Shown one piece after another: positions 41,358-54,030 of a stretch of DNA of 64,000 nt. The stretch is from positions 19,245,131 through 19,309,130 of the forward strand of contig CM040742.1 of the NCBI GenBank assembly GCA_022829145.1, in the 5' to 3' direction. The notes below the pieces were generated by a model, which was not told where the DNA came from, ran no database searches, and saw nothing but the letters and a program-made list of their open reading frames with translations. The translations under genes were made by a program, and so were the position numbers. This stretch comes from Albula goreensis. Lineage: Eukaryota; Chordata; Actinopteri; Albuliformes; Albulidae. How positions within the stretch are numbered: the stretch's first letter is position 1; every line of letters starts with the position of its first letter.

Positions 41358-43889
41358 TATGGGGGGAAGAGGTAAATCTTCCAAAAGATAGTGAGTGGGA
41401 AGAGAGCTCTGAAAATCTCTGATGACACCTGTTAATGTTTGCCTACAGTCTCTGCTATGTTTTCCATACCGGCCTTTTAACCATTTCTCGACTGAGCTAG
41501 GAAACGCTAAAGAATGCTAAGCCTTCTATTGTCTGTGAGTCTGACATGTCTAATCTGAGGGTGTAGCTCTTTTTTCTCCACTGAGGTGCTTACTCACACA
41601 ATGACTGCATGGTATTTAGCATGACTAAAGGTGTCAGAAACCTTTGCTGCATCTGACTGTGTGTAAACAGTGACCTTCCAAGCAACAGAAAACACACACT
41701 AATCTACCCTTACAATTCTTACAACACTTGGGCAGCCAGGGCAACTCTTCCTTAGGAGGTCACATAGAAAGGGAATAGAGTTACTTGATACAGATTGGCA
41801 CCCTCTTCAGAATAACTATTGATTAATTATTTATCACGCAAATGTTAATTTATAATACCCTTACAATTATCCTTTCTATAATTAAGAATCAAGAGGAAAT
41901 GAAACCCACAAATAGCATTTGTTAATTAAAGGGTATTTTGTTGTGCTATTGACATAAATTCAATATACAGTAACTGTTGTACAAAAAATACAAAAAAAAT
42001 ATATATATATTTACATATTTTTCAGCACTATTTGTCTTAACTTTTCTGTACTTTTTCTTTCACACATGCCACCAGCAGAGATGTGCATTATTCACATTGT
42101 CCTCTCATATAGCTGCATATTTGCTGAACCCAGAAAAAAAACAGTTAAAGGGTCACATGACTTGTGTTTCATGATATGTTAAGTTTTCACCTTATGTATC
42201 ACAACCTGTAGTTTGGCAATGGTGGTACGCAATCGTCTAAGACCAAAACTGGACATTTCAGTGAAAGTATGAATGTTTTGGCAGGCAAAATGTATTTTCT
42301 TGTTGCCTTCTAAAATAACCTCCCACTATGCCATGTGGTATGAGCTTGCATAGTTCACTGATGTGTCCTAGCTGTCTTGCTTATGAGGTTATTGTGCAAA
42401 TCGGGGAATCAGGACTTTTTCAACTAATTCCATGAACTACTAAATCACCACTTGGTATTTGGAGCAAAACTAAGAAGTTAAATTGGCAGGAGGGGAACTC
42501 CTAATTTAAATATTCTCCTACAATTGCTTATAAGCTTGGATTTGATCATACAAAACCCTGTTTTCTTAGCCATCCAGCAATCGTTGTTCCATATTGTAGC
42601 TCATGAGTAGGTGTGAATGAGTAGAATGAGAATTTTTTTTTTAATTTTTAAGCACATACATATTTGAAATGTTGAGTATTAAAGTGTATTTGCTTTTCCC
42701 AAAGCTTCTCATTTTTAAAAGAGAGTTATGAAAATGAATAAAGTTTCTCCAAAATTACTCACGACATAATTATTTGTACAGTACTTGCAATTTGTACTGT
42801 TTTGCAAAGCCTCCTCTTTCAGTTATTTCTGTTACAGGCTAATGCCTTTGAAATTGTATCTGAAAATGATTATATTGCTCTGCAATATTACAGCAGTCTT
42901 AGTTTATTGTGCTTTTCCAAAATTGGCTAAAACACACTAATTATCTACAGTTTTCTATCAATATTTACCTGCCAAATTAATCTGGAGACAAAAAAAAAAA
43001 AACATAATTAAGGCTCAAACCAAGATAAATATTTCTAAATTATCTAAGAATCTATTTGCAATTGGTGGCCTTTTTGGCATTCCCAACTCTACAAATAGGC
43101 ACTCTTCTACACTGTGGTGCGAGGACCTACATTAAACTTGTGTCTCAGGTGTCAGAATCCAAGTGTCAGCAAGGATTCCAATTCCAACCAATTCCAATGT
43201 AGACCACTGAAAACAGTGCAGCTCTCCTTTCTTCAACAGTAATTTCTTAATAGTAAATAGACATTACCCTTGATTGAACCTCATGATTACAAGCATTTAC
43301 AAAGCCAATCTTTTCAATAACATATGATAAAAATAACAGAATTTGCTTATACTGAAATATAGTCATTTATTTTGTATGTGAAGCCAAAGACTTTGTCTCA
43401 CAAGTCCTCTCAAATTTACTTCCCCATATTTTAGAATTAGTTTTACAAAGTTTTCAAACAGAGTTACACCATCTCACTCATGAAGACAGAATATATAAAT
43501 ATTTCAATATTAATCCTTGTTGGAAAGCACTGAGTATGGATCTCACACTGTAGCTACCAAAATTCAGTGCTTCTGATTTGTTGACCAATGAGCTGTAAGA
43601 GTACAACCCGTTTCTTTGGAGTATCAAGGAATTTTTGAGAGACCTACTTCAGTACACATCCCTGTAGGTGTCTAAATTACTGACAGAAAGAAAATCCAAC
43701 TATCCACATGTGTATACATAAATTAATAAGGTTGTGGCTGGGGAATAGCCGATGAAGTAAAACTATCTGATAGAATGTAGTCTGTATGCATGTGTAATTA
43801 TGATGTGAAGAGAAAAAAAATATTTAATGGGGTAATAAATATAAAAGTGTAAAATATAAATGTTAACTCACACATGCCATAAACTATGC

Positions 43890-44290
43890 AAGCCTGGCGC
43901 TCGGATACGCGTGGAGGGCATGCAGCTCAACTCCAAGGCAGATTTTTCGGTGGCGAGGCAATTAAAAACCAGTATGCCGCTAACATCGTAATTAAAGTTA
44001 ATCAATTGTATTATGACTAGAGAATGAGCATAGCTGGTGATCACCTGATTACCACCCCCAACCTCCCCTTGTCCCGTTGCATTTCACAGAGCCTGACGGG
44101 GTTGATCCCCATGAGTAGAACTCCACTGCAGCACACCAGGGCATATCTCTTTAAGCCTAATGAAGTCCATGGTGTCTTATTTATAGATTCCCGAGCGAGG
44201 CTGAGCATGACAGAAGTGCTCCCTGCCTCCCTCCTTCGCAGCAATTCTCAGCTGGCTGCTGCCTTGTCATAAACAGTGAAACCAAACTGC
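43890..44290. promoter_or_regulatory. Candidate conserved non-coding element
   Basis: A block with several homeodomain-type cores (GCAATTAAAA, CGTAATTAAAG, TTAATCAATTG at about 43958-44010) next to a GC-richer half that includes a TTTATAG and several E-box-like CAGCTG sites. Frames on both strands are open but show no motif. Composition and motif density resemble vertebrate developmental enhancers; conservation is not tested. Confidence 0.3.
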
Positions 44291-45991
44291 CACCTAACGT
44301 ATGCACAGACAAAAAAGAAGCCTCGCTCCTCCAGTCTCCCCTCTCACCCAGGCACAGTACCGGAATTGTCAGAGGTGCAGCTGCATCCTGTCGCAGCATC
44401 ACACCAATACAATTTCCGAAACCTTGTGACTCCTGTTGATATTTAAGAGAGAGGAGGAAGCAGACGGTGGCATTATTGGAGTAAAGTTAGGTTAAATTCA
44501 AATTCTTTGAGCCTCGATCAGAGATATCCACCCCACACTTCTGCTGATCCACACATTTTGATCTGTCTAATTTAAAGGCAGGAATTGCAAAGAATGTTAT
44601 CTGCATGCAGAATTCATAATTTGATATAAAATGTTAAGCAAATACATAAGCAAAGTTACAATGACAACGAAAGAACTATCGTCTGGCATTGTGCTATACA
44701 CACAAAAGAAAATCACCCAAAATAACTAATGTGTATATGTACAATGTGTTTACGTACAGGTTTAATTATCCTGCTGGCACAGAATCTGCCTTTTTTACAT
44801 CTTATATAAGAATAATTATCTTGGCAAATGCTATTTTTCTTGGGGTTCCATGGGATGAATCAGTGGAGAGAAGCTGAAATGACAGGCTCTGATGATACGG
44901 TGCAGAACCACTGTGGGTGGTGCCAAAGGTTTCAATGCATTGTAATATTGTAGAAACTATGGATACTGGTGACTAAGTTTAACCTTCAAGCATTCGGTAT
45001 TCCAAATCCTGGCGCAATAACAACTCATGGCATTCATTATAACAGAGAGTGACTCAGGGATTACATCTTGAATATTCATGTTGTGAATTGCAGAATTTCA
45101 TAAAATCCATATTTTTAGTGCACATTGAGATTCTGACAGGAAGTCTCCCAGTTGCATAACAGGATATTTCTTCTTTTCTTACAGCAATATCCTTCAGCAT
45201 AACAATGTCTCACTGAGGTGTCACACCACACTGTGACATTTGGTAATGACTTGAGAATCGAGGAAGGTCACATAAACATACTGTTTCATTAGTTATGTGA
45301 AACTTGTTTGTGTCAAGGCCGGAGAACAGTGCAGTTGACTGCTGATTGTCACATTATTATTTTAGTGGATTTATGAATCCTGAAAATATATAGTCATTAT
45401 ATATTAATGGAGCAGTTAGTAGCTACTGCTATACATATAAATACACCCAAGAGACGTGGAGCAATTTTCTTTTACAGGCTTGGAGATCTTGAAGGTCATT
45501 TGGACAAATATGGCACATGCAATGTACCATATGCCAACTTTACCTCTCAAACCGCACACAGCAATTGCAAGTGAGTTGTACAGTCATAGAGCTGGAGCTA
45601 TCTCTAGATATATATCCGAGCTCGGTGGTATTGAGATGGTATTAGGGTATGCAGTCTCTCTCTTATCAAGTTTAGTGATCTTTAACAGTACGTTCACTGG
45701 TCACGGCTGATGTGCATCCCATTTAAGACTGATATCGGACATTCTTATCTTGTCCGTGTTTGAGTCTCTGTCTGCTCTACGTCAGTCATAGACCAGTTGA
45801 TCTGATCCCCATTCCCCTACAGACTCTTTCAGTAGTTTTGTAACTCAAGTCAAGATGTTGCAAGAGCGGAAAAAAACCTATTTTGACTCATTCACATTTG
45901 CCTCCAAGGTCTGATCTGAATTCAGGTTTCTTACTCTTTGAAAATTGCCAACAAAGTTTCATCGAACTACTTCACAGTGTCATTTAAAAAT

Positions 45992-46036
45992 GCACACACA
46001 CACATACACACACACAAATATATATATATATATATA
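45992..46036. repeat. Compound (CA)n(TA)n microsatellite
   Basis: A CA tract with one TA interruption passes into about ten TA units. Confidence 0.95.
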
Positions 46037-46058
46037 GTAACAATAGTGACTGTGTAAT

Positions 46059-46123
46059 TACTAGGTAGTGTGCATCAGTATTCTTGAGGTATACTAGGTA
46101 GTGTGCATCAGAATATGTTCTTG
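46059..46123. repeat. Two-copy 33-bp direct repeat
   Basis: The 20-mer tactaggtagtgtgcatcag occurs at 46059 and 46092; both copies are followed by a related TATTCTTGAG/TGTTCTTGAG stretch. The second copy carries a few extra bases. Confidence 0.9.
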
Positions 46124-48078
46124 AGATTTCATATGTATTATGCAACTATTCAAAATGTTGAGGAATAAAAGTCTATATTTATTGGAAACAGCAGTGTAAA
46201 ATTATTCTTCTACTTGATGCACAGTTGCATATTGTCAATGCAGTCATTGCATTGCATCATAGTTATGGATCAATGCAATGTTGTTGCAACAGTAGTTAAA
46301 TAGCATGTATTATGCAGATCTGTCTTTTTTTGTATGTGGCATTAGCATATGGTAAATCATTTACCATATTTTTCACAGAATAATTATAGAGTGTTAAAAA
46401 CCCAGCTGGTATCATGTACACCCCATAAATATTATCTAAGGTTAACACCACAAGCCCATTAGCATGTGTTTTAAAACAAGCATGCAGTCAATACACTTTC
46501 GCTTTTCAGACTGGGAGTGTAGCCAGCGCAGGAAGAGATTGATTTGGCTTCCTCAAGGAAGAGCCTCTTAAAAGTTTCTGCATTCTGTTGTATTAGCCAT
46601 TGGAGTGACTTCCTCAGATGTGATCAGAAAACCTAATGTGGATTGCTATGGTGACATTATACTGCTACATCTGTTCTCCTGGGCTCACGTTGCTGTGGTG
46701 ATTCATTGAGGCCAGCGAATTGGAACGGAGCAGTGATTCAAAGGGACACCCCTGTGTCTCCTGGGACACCCTAGACTGTTATAATTACTAGCCTTAAAAT
46801 AATAACACAAAGCATGTCCATCCGAGGCCTTCTCCAGGCTTTTTACTGGCCCACTCCAGCCAAAGTAATTTCCTAATTTTCCTCAAAGACATATTTGTAA
46901 TAACTATGTACTAACAAACATAATTGGTGACCTAAGAGTTCATGGAACTTGTTGGAAAGGCAACACCTTCTTATTTACTCAGTAGCATTACAAACAGAAT
47001 GGTTACATCACATCTGCAATATATGCAAGAGTATACAAAACGGCACATGGGAAATCATTTTAGAGGGAATTCCTCTAAAGTCCTCAGATCAACAGGCACA
47101 ATATTCATTTCACTGACATATAAATTGCTATACTTAGTCATTTCCAAAACCATAGGATTTGATATGTAGCTGAAACATTAGGTTGAGTGAAGTGGGATTT
47201 CAATTTGAAAGTTGGAGAAACTTGGATGGCGTGTGATGTTGAAGTTTCCTCAGAACAGGATATTTCTGGATCTGTGTTGAAAATAACATCTTTATACAGG
47301 GTTCTCTGCCCTGCATGGCAAAAAGCAGCCCTCATACCACAGAACACTATTGAGGACTCTGCCTCACTTTCCAACGGTTGCATGTCTGCCATGTTCAACG
47401 TGTGTCAATCACAGGTGCAGGGAACCTCTCTGCACTGGACAGAGGCTCCGTGCTCTGCATGAAAACAAGCTGACTATTGCAGAGCCACAGAGCAGAGTAC
47501 CGCAGCACGCTGGAAAGCTAAATAGGTTATCTCTCGCTCTCTCTCTTTCTCTCTCTCCACGAGTCGTGCAAACCGCCCTCTCACAAGTGCCTTTCTTTCC
47601 CCCACTCAGCGAACATCTGTTCATCAGCGGGCCTTCAAATGAGTTTATTCAGTCGCTCTCGTCCAGCATGCCCTCGACATTTTGAAACGGAAAATTCCAT
47701 CGGCCTGCACGCTTTTTGATCTGTCTGTTACCCTTCAAGGGAAATTTATTTTGAGTTTTAGCATTAGCTTATTATCATTTCCCCCCCCTTGACAAGCACT
47801 AAAGTCCCTTAAAAATTAACAATATGATAGCCAAGTGAATTTTCTGCTCTTTTGTGAAGGTTTAGGCTATATATTGATGTTTACTGAAGTAATGCACAAT
47901 TCCAAGTGTCCACAAATTGACAAAAACAAATTTTAGTGGTTTAAGGCAGGCAAGCCTTCTGCCTGAGAGGAATAATAGGCATGATAAATCACTAAGTCTG
48001 AGGTGAAGAAAATATTGTAGTGTTATGGCATATTATGTTGTTGTTTTATGTAGCAACTACATAGTAACTAATTAGAAG

Positions 48079-48408
48079 AATTATCCTGGAAGAATAATGT
48101 GTTTCTTGGCAAGATGGAAACAATAGTATTTTTTGGTGGATATTACTGGACTGATGAATCCAAGGGATGTTATTTTTTGTCAGGATGCAAATGGAGAAAA
48201 TGCCTTAAGATTGTCAGCTGTTTGTAAGCTTCCAAAGACAGCAGTCCTGTATCTCCCAAAACCACTAACTCCAGATGAAATACAACATAGGACATACAAC
48301 TTTTTAACATGGCAGCTTTTCACCTATGGATGTCTGGGAGTAATAATTACAATAATTGTGATCTACCAGGGTTTGAGACTGTGCTATGTAGTAGTTAGCA
48401 GTACTTGA
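48079..48408 (+). pseudogene. Decayed C-terminus of a leucine-rich-repeat membrane protein
   Basis: One frame reads NYPGRIMCFLARWKQ, an in-frame TAG at 48124-48126, then YFLVDITGLMNPRDVIFC, QDANGENALRLSAVCKLP, a linker rich in Lys/Pro/Thr, and a hydrophobic helix LFTYGCLGVIITIIVIY followed by a short tail and TGA at 48406-48408. The N-P-x-x-C-x-L-x-x-W … V-x-C-x-x-x-x-G-x-x-L-x-L-x-x-x-C spacing is that of an LRR C-terminal cap (LRRCT), and the order cap, linker, single membrane helix, short cytoplasmic tail fits type I LRR proteins. No LRR units are readable upstream and another in-frame stop lies at 48073-48075. It is either a pseudogene fragment or, less likely, a relic of a terminal exon. 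I cannot name the parent gene. Confidence 0.4.
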
Positions 48409-49970
48409 ATGTATGTAGCACATTTGTATTTCCTAGTTAATTGATTTCTTTTTTTAATTTTCCCATAAAACTGGTCCTTTTACAGAGTTTTAATTGTTAA
48501 TGGTAACAAATTTTAACCTCAGAGGTTTATCTGTTTTTAAAATCTTGTTTCCCTGTCTTCTCCTCAACACAGCCATGCTTTCATTTAATTTTCCAATAAA
48601 AACCATCCCAGACTGAGAAGCCAACCAATGTTATTCAAGCACATGAGGTGGTAGAATGTAGCCATGATGAAATAACCATTGAGACAGGCACACAAATTTT
48701 GGCCCTTAGTAAACACCCCAGCTATCACTGGGAATAAATGGGCCTAAGCCATTTCAGACTAGAAGGCTATTCCTTTTACTCTCCAGTTGAGCTCTCAGGT
48801 AAAGACACAGTTGCGCACTCCCTTCTGCCTGCTATTACAGCACGATCACCAAGTGTGTTCTACTCAAAAAGCAGTGATCCATGCTATCTTTCCTGACAGA
48901 ACAGAGGCAAGTTAGACCAATAGAGTTTTGGTGCAAGTGTTTTTTAATGTAAGCTGGACAAAAATAAAAACAAAAACTCTGAAATTAAAATGACAAAGTG
49001 AAGGATTAGATTGTCATGCACATGAATACAGAGGCAGTGGAGAATATCAGCGGGGCAAAAGGCCCGGGAAGCCATTTTGTTGTTACTCTCGTAAAGTCGC
49101 CAGAGGTTGCCTAGTGCGCGATAAGGCCCGACTGTCCAATCCTCTCAGCACGCCAGGGACCTCCAGCTGACCTCCATGGTCACCCAAGCACAACCTGCTG
49201 GGTCTGTCCAGGTGTGAAATGGATCCTGACAAAGTTAAATAGAGCTCTTATGGGTCTACGCAGGTGGCTTTGCCATCCACTGTCTGTTTCCATAAACACA
49301 GCCCAGGGAAACTAGCACTCCAAAAAAACATGTTTCATTCCCTTTGTGTTGACTCCAGGATGGGAGCATTGTATTTTTCGTTATTGTTCTCTAGCAGAGT
49401 ACAGAGAGAGGCCTTGGATGAAAGACTTTTTTTCCCACATGGTATAGTAAGAGATTCTTATTTATTGTTATGGGCTGGTACGTAATTGGATTACAAATCC
49501 TATTTTTCATTCCGCACAGCGGAACTGAAAGCAATGCATTTATGTCAGAACAGCAACCAGGACACCTACAACTGTGTGCAGCATCGGTGCGGCCTGTGCA
49601 GCTACGTGAAAGTATATTGTAAGGCTTGAAAGGAATTGAATGTGACAGCCTGGATACTGAGTGCCGGTTCCTGGGTAGGGCATGATACAGCATCTTCGAC
49701 GAAGGCAGCTGTCCTCCTCATGGCAGGGGGTTCCATCGCAACCCTGTCACTCAGATGTCTGCTTTAGTGTGCTCTCTCTGGGGGGAATGTTCTGTTTGCC
49801 ACATGTTTAGTGATCACATATGAAGGATAGCTCCTCCAAACACTGTTATTGGATATGGATACTGTATGTATCCTACTCACTGAAAAACCCACCCACTACC
49901 CTTTGGAGAGGAGCAGGGAGTGGAAGATGAACACAAAGATGGATAGCACATGCTTTTAACCTGGTCCTGC

Positions 49971-49976
49971 TGTGTG

Positions 49977-50028
<52 letters not shown>

Positions 50029-50041
50029 TGTGTGTGTGTGT
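49971..50041. repeat. (TG)n(TGCG)n(TG)n microsatellite
   Basis: TG units flank about ten TGCG units (49990-50030). The alternating purine-pyrimidine sequence with regular CpG favours Z-DNA more than a plain TG tract. Confidence 0.95.
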
Positions 50042-51516
50042 TTGGGCAGGCGGCAGTTTATAGGGGGAAGAACAAATACATCATGACAAATCAAAAGATT
50101 ACTGTCACTTTTAGAAGAACATAATTTCATTTGACATGCAACAGAGAGAAAGGAGGACAGTAGTTAAAGCTAAGTAAAAAGCCCAATTCAGTGGTGCTTG
50201 TGTTCATTTACCTCCCTGGACATCACCTTCAGCACTTTGAATAAAAGGTACCTTGTGTGAAGAGTTTCAGAATATCCAGCTAACTGAAATGCCTATTACT
50301 GCATGGTGTAATGTGAAGCAGAATGAGCTGTAGATAATTGTGTGCCAGAGGAATGAAATTGCCAAGTATCTTAGAAGGGACTGTCACTTCTATTAAATGT
50401 CCTTCCAAAAGCAGTGGAATTGAAAATATGAGTTGGAATTAACCTGCCATTTGTGTTGCTATTGAGGTAGTTTTTATTCTTCAACATTGTATCTGTGTGT
50501 TCAAGTGCAGTGTTGCTGTTGCATCCCAAGAATCAAAACTTTGAGAAGAATAAGAAAAGCTGTTTGAGAAATACAACAACTTTTCAGTCCTTATAGTTCA
50601 CTTTGACTTTTGTAAGCAACTATGTTATGATCAATATCTCAAGAAATTCTGTATAATTATTGGAATTCTTAACATTATATATATTTACAGATATTGTTTT
50701 TGTTCTTTGTAGCTCTGCTCTTACATAATGGTGAATTCATACGAACAGTCTGTTATATTTTCATTAGTTGATTACCTTTTACTGAACCAGTTTCGGGAGG
50801 TCTTAATAAATGATGTTTTTTTCTTTATTTTCAAGACTCTGCTTAAGGACAGAGATGATCAAAATGTAAGTAATTATCCGTCAGTGATGTTTTATTGCAA
50901 GCAAGCGACACAGCAAGTGACACAATGTTGTGGAGATTATTGTATGAAGGATGAAAAATGGCCTATTTCATACAGATATAGATAACTATCCACAGAGCAG
51001 AGGTGGGGGTTAAACTCCTCCGAAGGACCCAGCTGTTCTAAATTTGCATGTGACAGTACTCGAGGATATTCTAAACCCAAGTAAACAAAAATATATAGTT
51101 AGTGTACTTATATAATGGAAATTGGAACTGAAAGTCAATGCTGGGTTTCCCAGATTTAGATAAGACAGAGGCAGAAACCCTGAAACCACTGTAAGTGTAA
51201 TGTTATAAACTTAATTTAGCACAGCTGGTTTTGAGTTTTCATGAGAAACCAGACTTGTGGGCACATCCAGTAGAATAAGGCTCCTCTGGTGTTCTTTTGC
51301 TGCTGAGGAGATATTACTTTTGTAAAGACATGTATTATTAAGGGGTATCTCTATGCTGTTTTTACCCACTCATAACTTGGGCCATAAACATTTAATCTAC
51401 CATTTTAAAAGTGTGAGTGAAAATTTGTAAAACCGTGAGACCTACCCTGACATCCATATTCTGTTAGAATTGGCATCTGTGCTGCTTCAGTGCCCTTCAC
51501 TGCCTGTATGTGTGAT

Positions 51517-51536
51517 AAAAAAAAAAAAAAAAAAAA
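51517..51536. repeat. Poly-A run, 20 bases
   Basis: Twenty consecutive A after TGTGAT. No SINE or LINE body is recognisable immediately upstream, so it is not clearly a retroposon tail. Confidence 0.9.
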
Positions 51537-53789
51537 CCTGAATGTGTCAGCGTCACCTTGCACTCATCTCAGGGTTCCTATACATACTCAAACCAAGCTC
51601 TCACAAGAATCTGAAGAAAACAGTTTTATTAATATGATTGCTGATTGTATACAGTTTGACAATGGCTTAAATTCATGTTTGGGTTCACAGAATGCTGAAA
51701 GCAAATTGTGGACTACCATTCGTGTGCGTATGCATCTACTACTTTGTATGAGCACCACAGCACAGCATTCTAGACTGTGGTGAAATGAGCCTATACGGAC
51801 TGCATGGCCTGCTCCTAGCATTATATTCTTACATACTTGTGTTAAAAGCATTCAGAGGTTTGGGGATAATTACTGGGTATGTTGCCGTCTTTAAACCCTC
51901 CTCAAAATATCCACCAGTGCCTTTTCTGCCATTGGGCTTCCTGCTGACATAGGGCCACTTTCCCATTTTCAAGGCCTGATTAAATGTACACATATAATAT
52001 TCATAGCCAATTAAATAATAATTGTTAGTTCAGTGGTTTTCAGTAAGATCTCACTTTAGATCTTGACCTCTCAGCATATAATGTATGCAACATTTGAAAA
52101 GAGCTGAAAATTACACTCAGGCAATCTGATGGGTCGCTCTTCACCCAGTGGAACAGCCTCCAAGGGAAACAATGAGGGCGCGCTGCATCAAGCATCCCTA
52201 ATTGGAATCACCTGTCCATATCTGGCGCTCTTATGGCACATGGTGGGAGATGCACATGGTCACTGACTGATATTGTGTTAAATCACTGTGTGCGTTATCG
52301 GTGCTGTGACACTCCCCACACAGCATAATGCATGGTGACCCAGCAGAAGCGTCCCCAATATTTGGATGTGATATATGTCACATTCCACAAAGGGCGGACC
52401 CCCCACCCCTGTTCAAGGTTTTGAATTGAAGATAGAATCCAGACTAAAACAAAATGCAGTTTGGAACTTTTTCATGCAGAGAAAATGTTTGTTTCACTTC
52501 AAATGAATGAACCATCCACATAAGTTCTCCACAGAAAAAACAAAAGTTTTCCAAAAAGAAAACAAAACCTGTTTTCTTTTTACAGATTTGCCCCCTAATT
52601 TTCAGTGTTTAAATTACTATAACTCTTGCCATTTTATTTTAATCATTAAATGACACATTAATCAACATTGCAGTGTTTCCCATTCATGTTATTAATTTAT
52701 ATTTTTTTCAAGTGAGGGCATTTTTTTTACAAACCTTTCTGAAACTTATTTCCGAAGATGATTATAAACTGAACATAAATCTTTTAATAATATCTGACAG
52801 CTTAAAAGAACAATAAAACATTCTGATGAAAAATCTTGCATTCCAGTAGAGCAATACAAAAATAATTTGCAACATTTTATCATTTGATCATTATACCATT
52901 AGAGCGGGCAAAAAAGCAGTTATGATTAAAAACAAAGTGTGGAATACTAAATCATTACAAGGTCATGGGTCATTAAAGTTAAAATTCTTGTGAGTTATTA
53001 AAGTGATCCAGGTGTCAGATACAGTGAGGGCATTAAATGAGCCTTGAACAGCCAGGACTATTAGAGAGCAAACATGGAAAAAGCAGCAAGCATTTCTGAA
53101 GAGGTGTGTCCTTGAAAGCGACTATCAAAAGAGCGGTCCATCTGTTGACAGAGCGTTCAGCCCACCAAACATGAGAGAAATCTGTATCACCTGACAGGTA
53201 AATACTACCAGCAGGGAATCTGGCCAAAAGAGTCACAGCAACCAAACCAATAAATCTGGAAGAATTTAAGGATTGTGATATTTCTAATTACATCTGAAAA
53301 TAAGTAGTAATTACAGAAAAAAAAAACAATTAAAAGTATCTGAGTGGAAATAATGAGCTCTCAGTAGTGTTTGATGTGAATCAATAAAATCCCTGCAGAA
53401 GAAGTTTTGACATTGCATAAGGTGTGTGAGACACAGCAGGTCTGGAGGAAATTAAAATCTCTTCCCTTTCCCTGTTTTCATTAGCACATTAACAATACAG
53501 ATCAAGCACTCACCTGGAAAAGGTGATTGTAAAGGCAGGTCCCAAACTAACAAATCCCCATTAGCCACAGCTTTCAAGCGCATGGCTTGTTGAGTCTCTT
53601 TGTTCACGAAATCACCTGCTGATTGAATGACAAAGGAGCTGTTACTCAAAAGTCACAAATACTGAAAATATAGCTGAAAAATATAGCATGCTATTCACAA
53701 AGCAAATCAAAATATTTTTTAATAAAAAATTAAGAAAGTTTTAAAAAGTTGGTCATAGGTGGTGCTCAGCTCCCTCAGCTCCAGCCCTT

Positions 53790-54030
53790 ATTGGCTCTGA
53801 ATGGAGTTCCTACTTTTGAGTCATGATTGCCTCAGCAATGTCAGGGAGACATTGAACTCATCGCTCTCTAGTCACCCCTCCTGGCCAGCTGAGCTTCTGC
53901 AGGTTTGTAACCTAAACATATGTTGACTTTAAGTTCTTCTAATGGCAAAAAATAATTGATGCTGCAGAGTAATGGTTAGTTGCCACATGAATCAGAGGAG
54001 TAACATGTGCAGCTACCTACTTCTATGTGC
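53790..54030 (+). mobile_element. tRNA-derived SINE, head eroded (family A)
   Basis: The body holds a CTCTCTAGTCACCCCTC segment (compare CTCTCTGGTGACCTCTA in the copy near 21.4 kb), CATATGTTGACTTT (53917-53930), AATTGATGCTGCAG (53953-53966) and ATCAGAGGAG (53991-54000). The same motifs occur in the same order and at similar spacing in the copy near 58.4 kb. The tRNA-like promoter is not clearly readable. Confidence 0.6.

Larger units (their letters stand above)
38285..48078. other. Long non-coding stretch with candidate regulatory blocks
   Basis: About 10 kb with no supportable gene. Contents: a weak B-box-like GGTTCAATCC at 38411-38420; a fragment resembling ACTGTAAAA-type MITEs near 40600; a CpG-rich block (about 41020-41260); a polypurine tract (41311-41357); a candidate conserved block at 43890-44290; and a CA/TA microsatellite plus 33-bp direct repeat near 46 kb. 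About 47580-47720 is a mixed GC/AT block with no frame of interest. Confidence 0.45.
48409..53789. other. Non-coding stretch
   Basis: No gene is seen. About 49040-49260 is GC-richer with several CpGs. About 52080-52400 is of mixed composition with CpGs and AATTGG/TAATT motifs and may be regulatory. A TG/TGCG microsatellite (49971-50041) and an A20 run (51517-51536) are listed separately. Confidence 0.45.

Noticed and set aside
45456-45710. 84-codon frame that might be an exon
   Set aside because: No recognisable motif and no clear splice sites at its edges.
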